Below, in pieces: positions 44,871 through 53,773 of a stretch of 64,000 bases of DNA. Numbering within the stretch: the stretch's first letter is position 1; the number at the start of each line of letters is the position of its first letter. Origin of the DNA: Bacillus sp. FJAT-25509 (GTDB lineage: Bacteria > Bacillota > Bacilli > Bacillales > Bacillaceae_G); contig NZ_LJIZ01000037.1 in assembly GCF_001420605.1 (NCBI RefSeq), forward strand, positions 27,871 to 91,870, read 5' to 3'. The position numbers and the translations under genes were made by a program. The notes beneath the pieces are model-generated. The model was not told the DNA's origin. It saw only the letters and a program-made list of their open reading frames with translations, and did no database searches.

Positions 44871-45876
44871 TTACGATCGGTGCTCCTTTCTCGTTCTTGA
44901 AATGGAAATGCTTATAACAAGAACAACGTACATAATGATTTGGTTTAACTTCGTGCAAGATAGGTTGATTTTCATGAGCATAATTTTGAATCCAAGGAAT
45001 ACGGTGGCTGAATCGGCAGCCTGTTCTAGGTAGTTTGTCTAAAGGTGGAACTGTACCTTCAATAATATGAAGTCTTTGATTTTTTGAATGAGTAGTAGGA
45101 ATAGAGTTTAATAGTGAGCGTGTATATGGGTGTAATGGATTATTTAGTATTTCTTCTACTGAACCAGTCTCTATAATTTGTCCAGCATACATAACAGCAA
45201 CACGGTCTGCTACTTCTGCAACAACACTTAAGTCATGCGTAATTAAAATGATACCTAACTTCGTTTTCTTTTGAATTTCTTTTAGTAAATCTAGTATTTG
45301 GGCTTGTATCGTTACATCTAAGGCAGTAGTTGGCTCGTCTGCAATAATGAACGAAGGGTTACATGCAATAGCAATTGAAATCATAGCACGTTGTCTCATA
45401 CCACCAGATAATTCATGTGGGTATTGTTTATAAGTAACCTCTGGCTTCGGGATTCCAACTTGATCTAGTAGCTCTAATGCACGATCCTTTTTTTGTGATC
45501 GTGAAAGATCAGTATGGAAATCTAGATTTTCTTCAATTTGTTTACCAATCGTCATTAACGGGTTTAGAGCAGTAAGAGGTTCTTGGAAAATCATTCCGAT
45601 TTCCTTTCCTCGAATTTTATTCAATTTACTATCATTAAGCGTTAGTAAATTTGTACCCTTGTAAGAGATCGATCCATTCATTTTTGTACGATTATTTGAA
45701 TGTAGTCCTAGGATTGATAGGGCTAGTGCACTTTTACCGCAGCCTGATTCACCCACAATTGCAAGAACTTCATTTTCATGGACAGTAAGTGATACATCAT
45801 CCACAGCAGGATAGTATTGGTTGTTTATACGAAACGATGTCGTTAAATGTTCGATTTCCAAAAGAGGTTTTGACAT
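44851..45876 (-). CDS. Oligopeptide ABC transporter ATP-binding protein (OppD-like)
   Basis: The 341-residue ATPase has Walker A GESGCGKSA, signature LSGGMRQRAMISIAIA and Walker B FIIADEPTTALD. The C-terminal oligo_HPY region has LPRTGCRFSHRIPW, with further cysteines (YVRCSCYKH) that in this subfamily coordinate an iron-sulphur cluster. First gene of the operon in the order D-F-B-C-A, like the app operon of B. subtilis except that the binding protein comes last. AAAGGAG precedes the ATG. A perfect cre lies about 240 bp upstream. Confidence 0.93.
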   Translation of the reverse strand: MSKPLLEIEHLTTSFRINNQYYPAVDDVSLTVHENEVLAIVGESGCGKSALALSILGLHSNNRTKMNGSISYKGTNLLTLNDSKLNKIRGKEIGMIFQEPLTALNPLMTIGKQIEENLDFHTDLSRSQKKDRALELLDQVGIPKPEVTYKQYPHELSGGMRQRAMISIAIACNPSFIIADEPTTALDVTIQAQILDLLKEIQKKTKLGIILITHDLSVVAEVADRVAVMYAGQIIETGSVEEILNNPLHPYTRSLLNSIPTTHSKNQRLHIIEGTVPPLDKLPRTGCRFSHRIPWIQNYAHENQPILHEVKPNHYVRCSCYKHFHFKNEKGAPIVNVSIKG

Positions 45877-46118
45877 TTCGTGTCTCCTTTCGAGGTTTCA
45901 TGAGCATAATTGTTGTTTAATTTAGAATTTTCATAAGTATAATATTATTACGCGAATGTTTCAATATGAAAACATTTTCTGTAATATATAGTCCTTTTTG
46001 ACTAAAATTCATTCGAAATTCGGATTAACTAGTAAATTAATAGGGAAAAAATGTCACTATGATTCGATGGAAAGGTTGATAGATTAAATAAAATAAGGGA
46101 GAGTAAGGAAAATACAAA

Positions 46119-46134
46119 ATGAAAACGTTTACAA
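46119..46134. promoter_or_regulatory. Catabolite-response element upstream of the oligopeptide operon
   Basis: ATGAAAACGTTTACAA fits WTGNNARCGNWWWCAW at every position. It is in the 45877-46433 gap, which otherwise has no gene; a 68-residue minus-strand frame there (46037-46243) has no ribosome site. CcpA control of the peptide transporter, or of an unmapped leader, is inferred. Confidence 0.6.
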
Positions 46135-46351
46135 AACAATTATTAGAATAGATAAATAGTTGTGTTTGAAAACAATGGTGAAAAAAGGAGGTTTTTGTCG
46201 GAAAATGCATTAATATAGGGGAAAAAATATATTCAGTGTACAATTTGTAGTTTGATATTCCTAGTTCATATTACCTGTTTTTACACTGGAAAATAAGAGT
46301 TTCATTAAAAAATATTAATCTACTACATCTCTAGGCTTTAAAATAGGAAAG

Positions 46352-46409
46352 AAAAAAAGCAGTATAAAGATAAAAGGATGAATAATCCATTTTATTTTAT
46401 ACTGCTTTT
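46352..46409 (-). terminator. Terminator of dps
   Basis: AAAGCAGTATAAA and TTTATACTGCTTT form 13-bp arms with an internal GGATGAATAATCC hairpin; a T-run follows on the minus strand. Confidence 0.75.
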
Positions 46410-46433
46410 CTTAAGTTATCCTTAAGTTTTAAC

Positions 46434-46886
46434 TTAATTTAAGTAGGCTGTTAACATCCAAACATGCTTTGCAAGCTGTTCTCGAATGGCTAATAATAAA
46501 TCATGAGTAACTGAATCATTTTCAGACTCTGCAATATCCATGCCATCTTTTAATTCTTCAATTAAATAGTTATAGTCCTTAGTAATGTCCTGGACCATTT
46601 CATCAGAAGTAATATTCTTATTGGCTTCTTTAAGGCTTGAAGTATCAAGATACTCTCTCATTGTAGCTAGTGGTTTTCCACCAATTATTAACACTCGCTC
46701 TGCTAGTTCATCAATATGTAAACTTGCCTCGTTGTAAAATTCCTCAAATTTAGTGTGTAGAGTGAAAAAATTTGGACCTTTTACATACCAATGATAGTTA
46801 TGTAACTTTACAAATAGAATATTCCAGTCTGCTATTTGCTTATTTAGCACATCAACAGTCGTTTTTGAGATGGATGATGTATCCAT
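46434..46886 (-). CDS. dps: Dps-family DNA-protecting ferritin-like protein
   Basis: The 150-residue protein has the Dps four-helix plan and the inter-subunit ferroxidase residues: His in KLHNYHWYVKG, and the Asp and Glu in HIDELAERVL. Dps dodecamers oxidise and store Fe2+ with H2O2 and protect DNA in starvation or oxidative stress. GGAGGG precedes the ATG. I found no convincing PerR or SigB site in the ~120 bp upstream, so regulation is not settled. Confidence 0.9.
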   Translation of the reverse strand: MDTSSISKTTVDVLNKQIADWNILFVKLHNYHWYVKGPNFFTLHTKFEEFYNEASLHIDELAERVLIIGGKPLATMREYLDTSSLKEANKNITSDEMVQDITKDYNYLIEELKDGMDIAESENDSVTHDLLLAIREQLAKHVWMLTAYLN

Positions 46887-47213
46887 TAAAATCCCTCCTC
46901 TAAATGATGTAAAAGATTAAAAAACCATATAACCCATCTTAACTGATATTGAGTAAGAATAGTCATGGTAATATTTGATAGCTAAGACAACAATTAGTAA
47001 AATTAACGTTAAATTGTAAATAGCATTATATTGAAATAAAAAACCTCATTTAATTGGAGGGGTGGATGGAGATATGATTCTTGGTTACATAAGAAAAGAT
47101 CATAAGTAAGTAAAAAAGCAAAAAGATGAAATATAGTAACTCATAAGGGGCTCATGAGTAATTAAAAAACATATAGACGAAAATACCTTACTCAAAACAG
47201 GCTTATATGTAAG
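46887..47213. other. Intergenic region between dps and repeat copy 3
   Basis: No gene. AAACCTCATTTAATTGGAGG (47041-47060) resembles one arm of the terminator at 47691-47724 and could be a decayed left copy of it. ACTCAT/ATGAGT can also pair at about 47139-47158. Confidence 0.4.
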
Positions 47214-47689
47214 GAAAAAACAACCTTGTCAATTAAATTACCAAGTTTTCGTAAAAGGAGTAGAGTGATGTTGATTTCCACTACAGGATGCTCGCTTTCC
47301 ATGGGGCGAGATTCTTGAGCCTCCTCGGCAAGCCTGCGGGGTCTCAGCCTTCCCGCATATCCCATAGGAGTCGAGCACCCCTTTTGTTCCAATCAACTTA
47401 TTCATCAAAAAAAGTCTACAATAAATCCTAATCAAATAGCCTTTACTAAGAGTATCCTAACAGTTATTTATTAATCAGTTTGTAGGTCAATTAATATCGA
47501 ACATTAGTTAATAAACTAATCAGTTGAATTTGTTTTTTAATTAGCTCATAATATTTATAACTTCAAAAACCATTACTAGTGTTAATTTAAAACCTTTAAT
47601 AGATCATCCAAAAAATGATAATTTCAGTCTTAATAAATGTACATTTAATGTCCGTTTTCCCTATTGACCATTTTATATTTCAACACTCT
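47214..47689. repeat. Structured intergenic repeat, copy 3 (~475 bp)
   Basis: Shares the left CAACCTTGTCAATTAA block, the GC-rich core at about 47267-47400 and the A/T-rich tail ending TTTCAACAC with copy 1. The very left end (GCTGTTGAA) is lost. Minus-strand frames crossing the core arise from the palindromes and are not genes. Confidence 0.8.
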
Positions 47690-47690
47690 T

Positions 47691-47724
47691 AAAACCTCAT
47701 CTAATTGTTAGATGAGGTTTTTTT
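47691..47724. terminator. Bidirectional terminator next to repeat copy 3
   Basis: AAACCTCATCTAA and TTAGATGAGGTTT are perfect 13-bp arms with a 3-nt loop and T-runs in both directions. It follows the 51-residue minus-strand gene. Confidence 0.9.
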
Positions 47725-47726
47725 AG

Positions 47727-47882
47727 CTATGAATGTACGCTTTCTTCAGGAAGGGAGGGTTTAGGGTCAATTCTTAAAGCATCATCTACATTAAATGCAT
47801 TTTTTAACACTAAGAAAAATGAACCAATCATACCTAAAAGAATAATAAAGTAAAAGAAAAAGATGAGTACATCATATCCCAA
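47727..47882 (-). CDS. 51-residue single-pass membrane protein
   Basis: A TTG at 47882 with AAGGGGG 8 bp upstream opens a frame beginning MGYDVLIFFFYFIILLGMIG. A hydrophobic stretch to about residue 26 is followed by a polar tail rich in Asp, Pro and Glu that ends in Ser. A strong terminator lies directly after the stop, which supports a real gene. I recognise no family; a small membrane regulator or accessory subunit is possible. Confidence 0.65.
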   Translation of the reverse strand: MGYDVLIFFFYFIILLGMIGSFFLVLKNAFNVDDALRIDPKPSLPEESVHS

Positions 47883-48338
47883 TATTTATACCCCCTTCGA
47901 AACTCTGTATTCATATATATGATTGAAGAAAAGGACAGATAACCAAAATTCACAAAGTGTTCAAAATTTAAATGCATATTTAAAATGTGGATAAAATATT
48001 TTTACTATTTGGTTGGATCAGCAAGTGACATCACCATTTGTAGCAGTTATACCTAAAATATTAAGAAGAACTACCAAAACAAAAAATAACTTAAAACTCA
48101 ACGCCATTACCGTTGACAAAGGTAAAAAATATCGTTGAACGATTGAATATAACCATGTTACATTTTTCACATATTTAGCTGTGAGTTCAACTAAGAATCA
48201 AAGTTGAAGGTTTTGATGTGATTTTCAAAAATAAAGGCAACTAGCTCTACTCAATCTGTATAGTGCAAATAAATCGAATAAAGCAGTAACCTAATCTGCA
48301 TGAAATTTTTTAGTCAATTTCAAAAAAAGGAGCTATCT
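47883..48338. other. Intergenic region before the WxL genes
   Basis: No gene with a ribosome site. A short plus-strand stretch at about 48027-48070 could encode VTSPFVAVIPKIL, but it is closed on both sides by stops and not recognisable. No terminator or operator stands out. Confidence 0.4.
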
Positions 48339-49340
48339 ATGAATGTACTAAAAAAATTTATTATTATTTTATTTCTAATTAATATTAATAATTTTCATGC
48401 AAGTGCAGCTGAGATGAATTTTGCCGTATCGGCGGTTATCCCATCTAATCAAATTGATCAGAGCAAAACTTATTTTGATTTGAGAATGAAACCAGGTCAA
48501 AAACAAATCTTAGAAGTTCAAATAAAAAATGATACTGATAAAAATATAGTTGTTGAAGCAAAAGCTAATTCAGTGATTACAAATAGTAGTGGAATTGCGG
48601 ATTACAGTATTTCAAATCCAAAGGTAGACGATACGTTAGAAATTCCTTTCACTAATATAGCTAAGGTAAAAAAAGAGACGAAAATTCCAGCGAAAAGTGA
48701 AGCAACAGTAGAGATTACGATTGAGATGCCAAAGCAGCAATTCGATGGTGTTATATTGGGTGGACTCAATTTTAGTGAGAAAGAAGACGTTGAGGAAGCT
48801 AATAAAAAAAATGATAACCTTCAAATAAATAATAAATATGCATACGTAATTGGCGTTGTATTAAGGGAAACCGATAAAGTGATCAAGCCAGATTTAAAAT
48901 TAAATGGAATACAACCAAAAATTGTAAATGCACGAAATGTAGTTACAGCTAACATACAAAATATAAAGCCAGCTATGTTAAAAAATTTGAGTGTAGATGC
49001 GAAAGTATTTACGGAACAAGGGAAAAAGATCCTGCATGAAACAAAAAAAGAAAATCTTAGAATGGCACCTAATTCAAACTTTGATTATGCAATGGATTGG
49101 GGTGACCGAGCACTTGAATCAGGTAATTACCGTCTAGAAATGAAAGCCACAGATGGGGAGAAATCATGGAAATGGACAAGAATATTTACGATTAAGGACA
49201 AATCAGCTGAGGAATTTAAGACTTCAGATCTGGAAAAGGATCGAAAAATGTGGTACTTAATTGGCGGTACTTTATCACTATTACTCGTCATACTTATGTT
49301 TATTTTAAGTAGACGGTTAAAGAAAATAGAAAAAGAGTAA
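48339..49340 (+). CDS. DUF916 + DUF3324 cell-surface protein of a WxL system
   Basis: About 333 residues: signal peptide ending near FHASA, a DUF916 (WxL peptidoglycan-binding) domain with YFDLRMKPGQKQILEVQIKN, a DUF3324 (host-binding) domain with NKYAYVIGVVLRE, a C-terminal membrane helix and a basic tail. In enterococci and Listeria such proteins are encoded with WxL proteins and form a cell-wall-bound complex. The Met at 48339 has AAAAGGAG before it and is preferred to 48300. The WxL gene follows 34 bp downstream. Confidence 0.87.
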   Translation: MNVLKKFIIILFLININNFHASAAEMNFAVSAVIPSNQIDQSKTYFDLRMKPGQKQILEVQIKNDTDKNIVVEAKANSVITNSSGIADYSISNPKVDDTLEIPFTNIAKVKKETKIPAKSEATVEITIEMPKQQFDGVILGGLNFSEKEDVEEANKKNDNLQINNKYAYVIGVVLRETDKVIKPDLKLNGIQPKIVNARNVVTANIQNIKPAMLKNLSVDAKVFTEQGKKILHETKKENLRMAPNSNFDYAMDWGDRALESGNYRLEMKATDGEKSWKWTRIFTIKDKSAEEFKTSDLEKDRKMWYLIGGTLSLLLVILMFILSRRLKKIEKE

Positions 49341-49374
49341 AGAAAAATTATTATTTTGGAAATGGAGAAACATA

Positions 49375-51456
49375 ATGGTGAAAAAAAGAAAGCGACTTTT
49401 TAAAGCGACTGTTTTAGCTTCCATTTTTGTCTTCATGACGAGCGGGACGCAACCGAGGTTACTTGGACTAAAAGGACTACTTAAACCAACTATTACAGAA
49501 GCAGCAGCACTTCCAAACTTGGTCCAAAACCCTACATTTAATTTTGATAGTCAGACAACTACTTTTCCAAATTGGTCATTTGTGGCGTATTTAAATAAAA
49601 GCCAAAGTCAAGGTCCTTATAGCTCCAATTTAGAGGATCAAGGTGACGGCTGGTATAAGGTTTTTGGTGAAGTCAACCCAAAAAGTTATGTTAAACCTGT
49701 TCCAGGTGGTGGGATTTTATTAAAAGTATTAAACACTGTAGATTCCCAAGAATATATGGTTATGAGGCAAACGATTAACACAATTCCAGGACAAACTTAT
49801 ATCTTAAAGTTTCCTTTTAAACTTATTGAAAATACGAATACCCACCCTAGGTATGTTTGGTTTGTAACTGACACAGAAAGTGGTACCTCTCTAACGACAA
49901 ATAGAGATTGGATAGATTACACAGGTCCTCAGAATGTAACGACTACTTTCACTGCGATCGGAACTAAAGTAAATTTTAGCATTGCGTTTGAAGACGGTAT
50001 AAAAGATCCTCTTGATGGTCGTGGATTTCAAATCTTTCAGGTTGATAATGTTTCAGTTACAGTACTAGATACTGTGGCACCAAAAATAACGGATGCTATT
50101 ATTACCATACCAGAAGGTTACACAGGTGGTGCATCATGGACCAATAAAATCACAACAATTCACTTTACAGCAACTGATGATCATGGGGTCGATCCAACAT
50201 CGTACGAAGTTTCAACAGATAATGGTGACACTTGGAGTAAAGTCGGTTTAAGTAATGCTACCTCAACAGGCGTTGATTATACAGTTTCAACCCAAGGTAC
50301 GACAAATATTCTAATTAGAGCAAAAGATGATTCTGGAAACCAAAGTAATCCAGTAACCGATCCTGGAGCTAAATTTACAGTCAAAATTGATAAAGAACCA
50401 CCTATTACCAACTATGCTGATGGGCAATTATATAATAAAAATACAGCAACAAACATTACATTCAGTGATGCGCTAAGCGGTATTGATACTGCTAATTTAA
50501 ACGGGACAACCATTTCTTCTGGAACAATAAATCCAACTGATGGTGAACACACATTAGTGATCACTGATAAAGCAGGTAACCAAACAATTTTACACTTTAC
50601 AGTAGACAAAACTATTTTACCTCCAGTCGTAAACCCGATTACAGATATCAGTACAAGTATAACGGGAACAACAGAGGCGAATAGTACTGTGAAAATAACG
50701 TTACCTGACCAATCATTTTTAACGACAAAGGCCGGAGCGGATGGTTCATTCTCCGTACACGTACCACAGTGGGCATTGTATGCTGGGGATGTAGTACGTG
50801 CAACTGCAACAGATGTCGCAGGTAATACAAGTACAGAAACAAATGTAACGGTAACGGCAGAAACAAAAAATCCAGTCAATCCAACAAACCCAACAAGTCC
50901 AGTCGAGCCAGTTAACCCAACTGATCCAGATAATCCTCATGAACCGGGAACAAAGAGTTCATTAAGTATTGACTATGTGTCAAATTTTTACTTTGGTGAA
51001 CAGGAAATTTCAGGTAGTAATGAAGTTTATACTGCTCAATTAGATCAAGTAAAACAAACTTCAGATGGTTCGGTCATTCAAGTACCAAATTTTATTCAAG
51101 TAACAGACCATCGTAGAGTAAATACAGGCTGGAAATTATCCGTGCAACAAAGTGAGCAATTTAAGAGTGGAAACAATGAGTTAACTGGTGCCGTTTTAAA
51201 ATTAAATAATCCTATTTTAAACTCAACTACTGAAGGACAATATAAACCAGTAGCCAATACAGTAACATTGGTTCCAGGTGGAGGTGCACAGGATGTAGCC
51301 TTTGCAGATGAGGGTAAGGGACTCGGAACGTGGACGATTGCATATGGTCTGAATTCATCAAGTGTAACTCTTTTCGTGCCAGGAGCAGCTTACAAAGAAG
51401 TAGGTGCTAAATATAAGACGAATTTAACGTGGACATTAGCAGATACCCCACTCTAA
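49375..51456 (+). CDS. Large WxL-domain surface protein
   Basis: The 693-residue exported protein has a signal region, a carbohydrate-binding-like domain (VQNPTFNFDSQTTTFPNWSF), several Ig-like repeats (PPITNYADGQLYNK and VNPITDISTSITGTTE regions), a Pro/Asn/Thr-rich linker (NPTNPTSPVEPVNPTDP) and a C-terminal WxL domain. The two Trp-x-Leu motifs are visible as WKL (in NTGWKLSV) and WTL close to the C-terminus (LTWTLAD). The WxL domain attaches non-covalently to peptidoglycan. It is encoded with its DUF916/DUF3324 partner. A binding or adhesion role is inferred. Confidence 0.87.
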   Translation: MVKKRKRLFKATVLASIFVFMTSGTQPRLLGLKGLLKPTITEAAALPNLVQNPTFNFDSQTTTFPNWSFVAYLNKSQSQGPYSSNLEDQGDGWYKVFGEVNPKSYVKPVPGGGILLKVLNTVDSQEYMVMRQTINTIPGQTYILKFPFKLIENTNTHPRYVWFVTDTESGTSLTTNRDWIDYTGPQNVTTTFTAIGTKVNFSIAFEDGIKDPLDGRGFQIFQVDNVSVTVLDTVAPKITDAIITIPEGYTGGASWTNKITTIHFTATDDHGVDPTSYEVSTDNGDTWSKVGLSNATSTGVDYTVSTQGTTNILIRAKDDSGNQSNPVTDPGAKFTVKIDKEPPITNYADGQLYNKNTATNITFSDALSGIDTANLNGTTISSGTINPTDGEHTLVITDKAGNQTILHFTVDKTILPPVVNPITDISTSITGTTEANSTVKITLPDQSFLTTKAGADGSFSVHVPQWALYAGDVVRATATDVAGNTSTETNVTVTAETKNPVNPTNPTSPVEPVNPTDPDNPHEPGTKSSLSIDYVSNFYFGEQEISGSNEVYTAQLDQVKQTSDGSVIQVPNFIQVTDHRRVNTGWKLSVQQSEQFKSGNNELTGAVLKLNNPILNSTTEGQYKPVANTVTLVPGGGAQDVAFADEGKGLGTWTIAYGLNSSSVTLFVPGAAYKEVGAKYKTNLTWTLADTPL

Positions 51457-51489
51457 AAACATGAAATAATTTGATGTAAAAGGAAAAGT

Positions 51490-51533
51490 GAATACCCCAT
51501 CGAATAGACATGTAAAATTCGATGGGGTATTCT
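51490..51533 (+). terminator. Hairpin after the WxL gene
   Basis: AATACCCCATCGAAT and ATTCGATGGGGTATT are perfect 15-bp arms; the following T-tract is short and interrupted. Confidence 0.7.
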
Positions 51534-51581
51534 GTTCCTTCTTATTTAATTGTGTAAACTTGCAAATAAAAGTTTCTATAC

Positions 51582-52163
51582 TTATGCTGCTTGATTTCGA
51601 TTCTTTTTAACATGAACGAGAACTGGTGCAGAAGAAAGCAAAATGATTAATAGAACTGCACTAATAATAAAAGAAGGAACCATGTACCAAGCATTATATA
51701 CTAATGAATAAAGTGAAACTGGTGTTCCTTTTGGAGCGTATGAACCGTAAAATACGATTCCAGCAATAAAATGGCAGATGAAACGAGCTAGTGAGCCGAT
51801 AAAAGTTCCTAAAATTATATAGGCTGCTGCACTTTTTTTATTGCCATTTGCTAAACTATTTTTTATTTGTTTATATACAAGTCCAGCTAATCCGAGACTT
51901 GTAAATGCTAGAATATAGTCTAAAAATACTTGGATTGGATGAACAAAATATAGCTTTGTAACGATTTGTAATGCTGCTAATAATAGACCAGTAATTAAAC
52001 CTTGCTTTAATCCCCAACGAAAAGCAATTAGAAAAACTGGAATCATTGATAATGATACAGAACCACCTTGAGGTGCAGTAAACAATGGTAAGAAATCAAA
52101 AACGATTGCTAGTGCTGCACACATCGCTATTTCTGTCATTAATTGAATCTTTGATGTCTTCAT
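51582..52163 (-). CDS. thiT: ECF thiamine transporter S component ThiT
   Basis: The 193-residue, six-helix protein starts with TEIAMCAALAIVFDFLP and contains GGSVSLSMIPVFLIAFRWG, the motifs of ThiT (YuaJ), which binds thiamine and associates with the shared EcfAA'T energising module encoded elsewhere. A TPP riboswitch upstream confirms thiamine as the substrate class. Confidence 0.93.
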   Translation of the reverse strand: MKTSKIQLMTEIAMCAALAIVFDFLPLFTAPQGGSVSLSMIPVFLIAFRWGLKQGLITGLLLAALQIVTKLYFVHPIQVFLDYILAFTSLGLAGLVYKQIKNSLANGNKKSAAAYIILGTFIGSLARFICHFIAGIVFYGSYAPKGTPVSLYSLVYNAWYMVPSFIISAVLLIILLSSAPVLVHVKKNRNQAA

Positions 52164-52245
52164 ATATATATTTCCCCCTTTATCTCATGGACAACTTATG
52201 TAGTGAAACACTTTGTAAGGAGATATCAGTAGGAATAAATAAAAA

Positions 52246-52287
52246 AAGCAATACTGGGTAGCATGATGATCCCGGCGTTGCTTTTTC
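52246..52287 (-). terminator. Riboswitch-controlled terminator before thiT
   Basis: On the minus strand AAAGCAACGCCGGG pairs with CCCAGTATTGCTTT and is followed by a T-run. It lies between the TPP aptamer and thiT, as the expression platform. Confidence 0.8.
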
Positions 52288-52292
52288 ATCGT

Positions 52293-52384
52293 GCCACATC
52301 CCTACGTTAGTACTAACTAACAGGTTCAGAGGGTAAGAATAGCTATTCTATTCACTCTCAGCCAAATGGCTCCCCTTGTGGTTT
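52293..52384 (-). ncRNA. TPP riboswitch (THI element)
   Basis: Read on the minus strand: GGGGAGCC, GGCTGAGAG (CTGAGA core at plus 52356-52361), ACCCTCTGAACCTG (plus 52321-52334) and a closing GTAGGGATGTGG. These are the conserved TPP aptamer segments in the right order. It should shut thiT off when thiamine pyrophosphate is abundant. Confidence 0.95.
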
Positions 52385-52726
52385 AGCTTACATTTAGTTG
52401 TCTTTACTAAATATAGTCAAGGTCATTTAAAAATACAATTAATTTATCCGTAAAAATTAAAAAAATTTTGCCTATTGTTAATGGTACTCACGTAGAACAC
52501 TAATAAAGTTAACTTTTTAGTTAGTCATTAAAATTATTTTTAAAAAATGAGTGTAATCATAGCTATTATGTAAAAAATAAGCATTATAACCATTATCTTA
52601 TTTATCCTTGCCATAAATTATTCACAATGGCTTACTTTTCATTTTAAAATTTACCGTGTAGAATGAATACGAAAGAACAGCTAAATTTTGGCAGAAAGTG
52701 TAAATAATTTGAAGGAGACATTTTAG
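52385..52726. other. Divergent promoter region
   Basis: A minus-strand TTGACT with TAAATG about 18 bp on, near 52390-52425, may be the thiT promoter. No gene or other structured element is visible in the rest of the ~340 bp. Confidence 0.4.
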
Positions 52727-53203
52727 ATGATTCAAGTATTATTTGTCTGTTTAGGTAACATTTGTCGATCGCCAATGGCTGAGGCTGTTTTTCGTCATTT
52801 AGTGACAGAAAAAGGGTTAGATAAACAATTTATGATAGACTCAGCTGGTACTGGGGATTGGCATTTAGGTCACCCTCCACATAAGGGAACACAAGGTTTA
52901 TTGAGTGAAAAAGGGATAACCTGCGAAGGTATGAAAGCTCGAAAAGTGACAGAAAATGACTTTAAATATTTTAGTTATATTGTTGCTATGGATGCACAGA
53001 ATAAAGAGGATTTAATGAATTTAGCAAGAAATAATTGTATAGGAGAGATTTCACTACTTTCAGATTATGTTCCAGCATCAATGTGGAAGGAAGTGCCTGA
53101 TCCATATTATACGGGTAATTTTAATGAAGTATATGAAATCCTTACAGAAGGGTGCTCTCATTTACTTCAGCATATTTTAAAGCAACACCAATTAACAGTT
53201 TAG
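52727..53203 (+). CDS. yfkJ: Low-molecular-weight protein tyrosine phosphatase (YfkJ-like)
   Basis: The 158-residue enzyme has the P-loop VCLGNICRSPMAE (C-X5-R-S, nucleophilic Cys) at its N-terminus and the general-acid Asp in VPDPYYTG near the C-terminus. It hydrolyses phosphotyrosine, probably on protein-Tyr-kinase substrates. First of three genes in the order phosphatase, YtxH-like, YihY, which is the B. subtilis yfkJ-yfkI-yfkH order. Confidence 0.9.
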   Translation: MIQVLFVCLGNICRSPMAEAVFRHLVTEKGLDKQFMIDSAGTGDWHLGHPPHKGTQGLLSEKGITCEGMKARKVTENDFKYFSYIVAMDAQNKEDLMNLARNNCIGEISLLSDYVPASMWKEVPDPYYTGNFNEVYEILTEGCSHLLQHILKQHQLTV

Positions 53204-53216
53204 AGGAGGATGTAGA

Positions 53217-53756
53217 ATGTCAAAACGTAACAAAGCTTTACGCAATATTCTAGTCGGAGTCGCAATTGGTGCAGGGGTTACTCTACTTAACAAGGAAAAT
53301 CGTGAGAAGATCTCACGTAAAGGAAGAAGCGTAACGAACAAATTAAATCAAATTAAAGATGATCCAGAAATCGTAAAAGGTGCTGTTCGTAATCAATTGA
53401 GAGTAGTACAAAGCTCAGTTGAGAAATTAGAAGGCAATGTTCAGCTTGTAAAAGATAAATGGATCGAAATTAAAGATTCCACATTAAATAAGTTTGATAA
53501 AGGCTCTTCTAAAGTATCAGAAAAAGCAGTTGAAGCTGTAGAAGCGAAAATTGAAGATTCAATTGATCTAGAAGAAGGTAAATCGCAAATTTCAGCGACT
53601 TCACTAGAAGTAAATCATGAAAATGAATCTTCTGAAACTGACGAGCAGTTAGAAGCAACTCTTGAAGGTATTGAAGATATAACTGATGAAAATGCAGATG
53701 AAGTACAAGAGAAAGTAGAATCAATTTTATTGGCAGGTAATACATCTAAAGAATAA
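53217..53756 (+). CDS. YtxH-like / YfkI-type protein
   Basis: The 179-residue protein begins with a basic segment, a short Gly-rich hydrophobic stretch (ILVGVAIGAGVTLL) and then a long charged, helical region (residues ~25-110, coiled-coil-like) and an acidic tail rich in Glu and Ser. The start resembles YtxH-type general stress proteins. It lies 13 bp after the phosphatase gene with GAGGAGG before the ATG. Function is unknown; position matches yfkI. Confidence 0.65.
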   Translation: MSKRNKALRNILVGVAIGAGVTLLNKENREKISRKGRSVTNKLNQIKDDPEIVKGAVRNQLRVVQSSVEKLEGNVQLVKDKWIEIKDSTLNKFDKGSSKVSEKAVEAVEAKIEDSIDLEEGKSQISATSLEVNHENESSETDEQLEATLEGIEDITDENADEVQEKVESILLAGNTSKE

Positions 53757-53773
53757 CAATTGAAGGTGTCAAT

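Noticed and set aside
46037..46243. 68-codon minus-strand frame upstream of the oligopeptide operon
   Set aside because: Phe/Tyr/Ile-rich composition expected from A/T-rich DNA, no ribosome site, and it overlaps the cre site.
46887..47010. PerR or SigB site for dps
   Set aside because: No sequence in the upstream region matched either consensus well enough to report.
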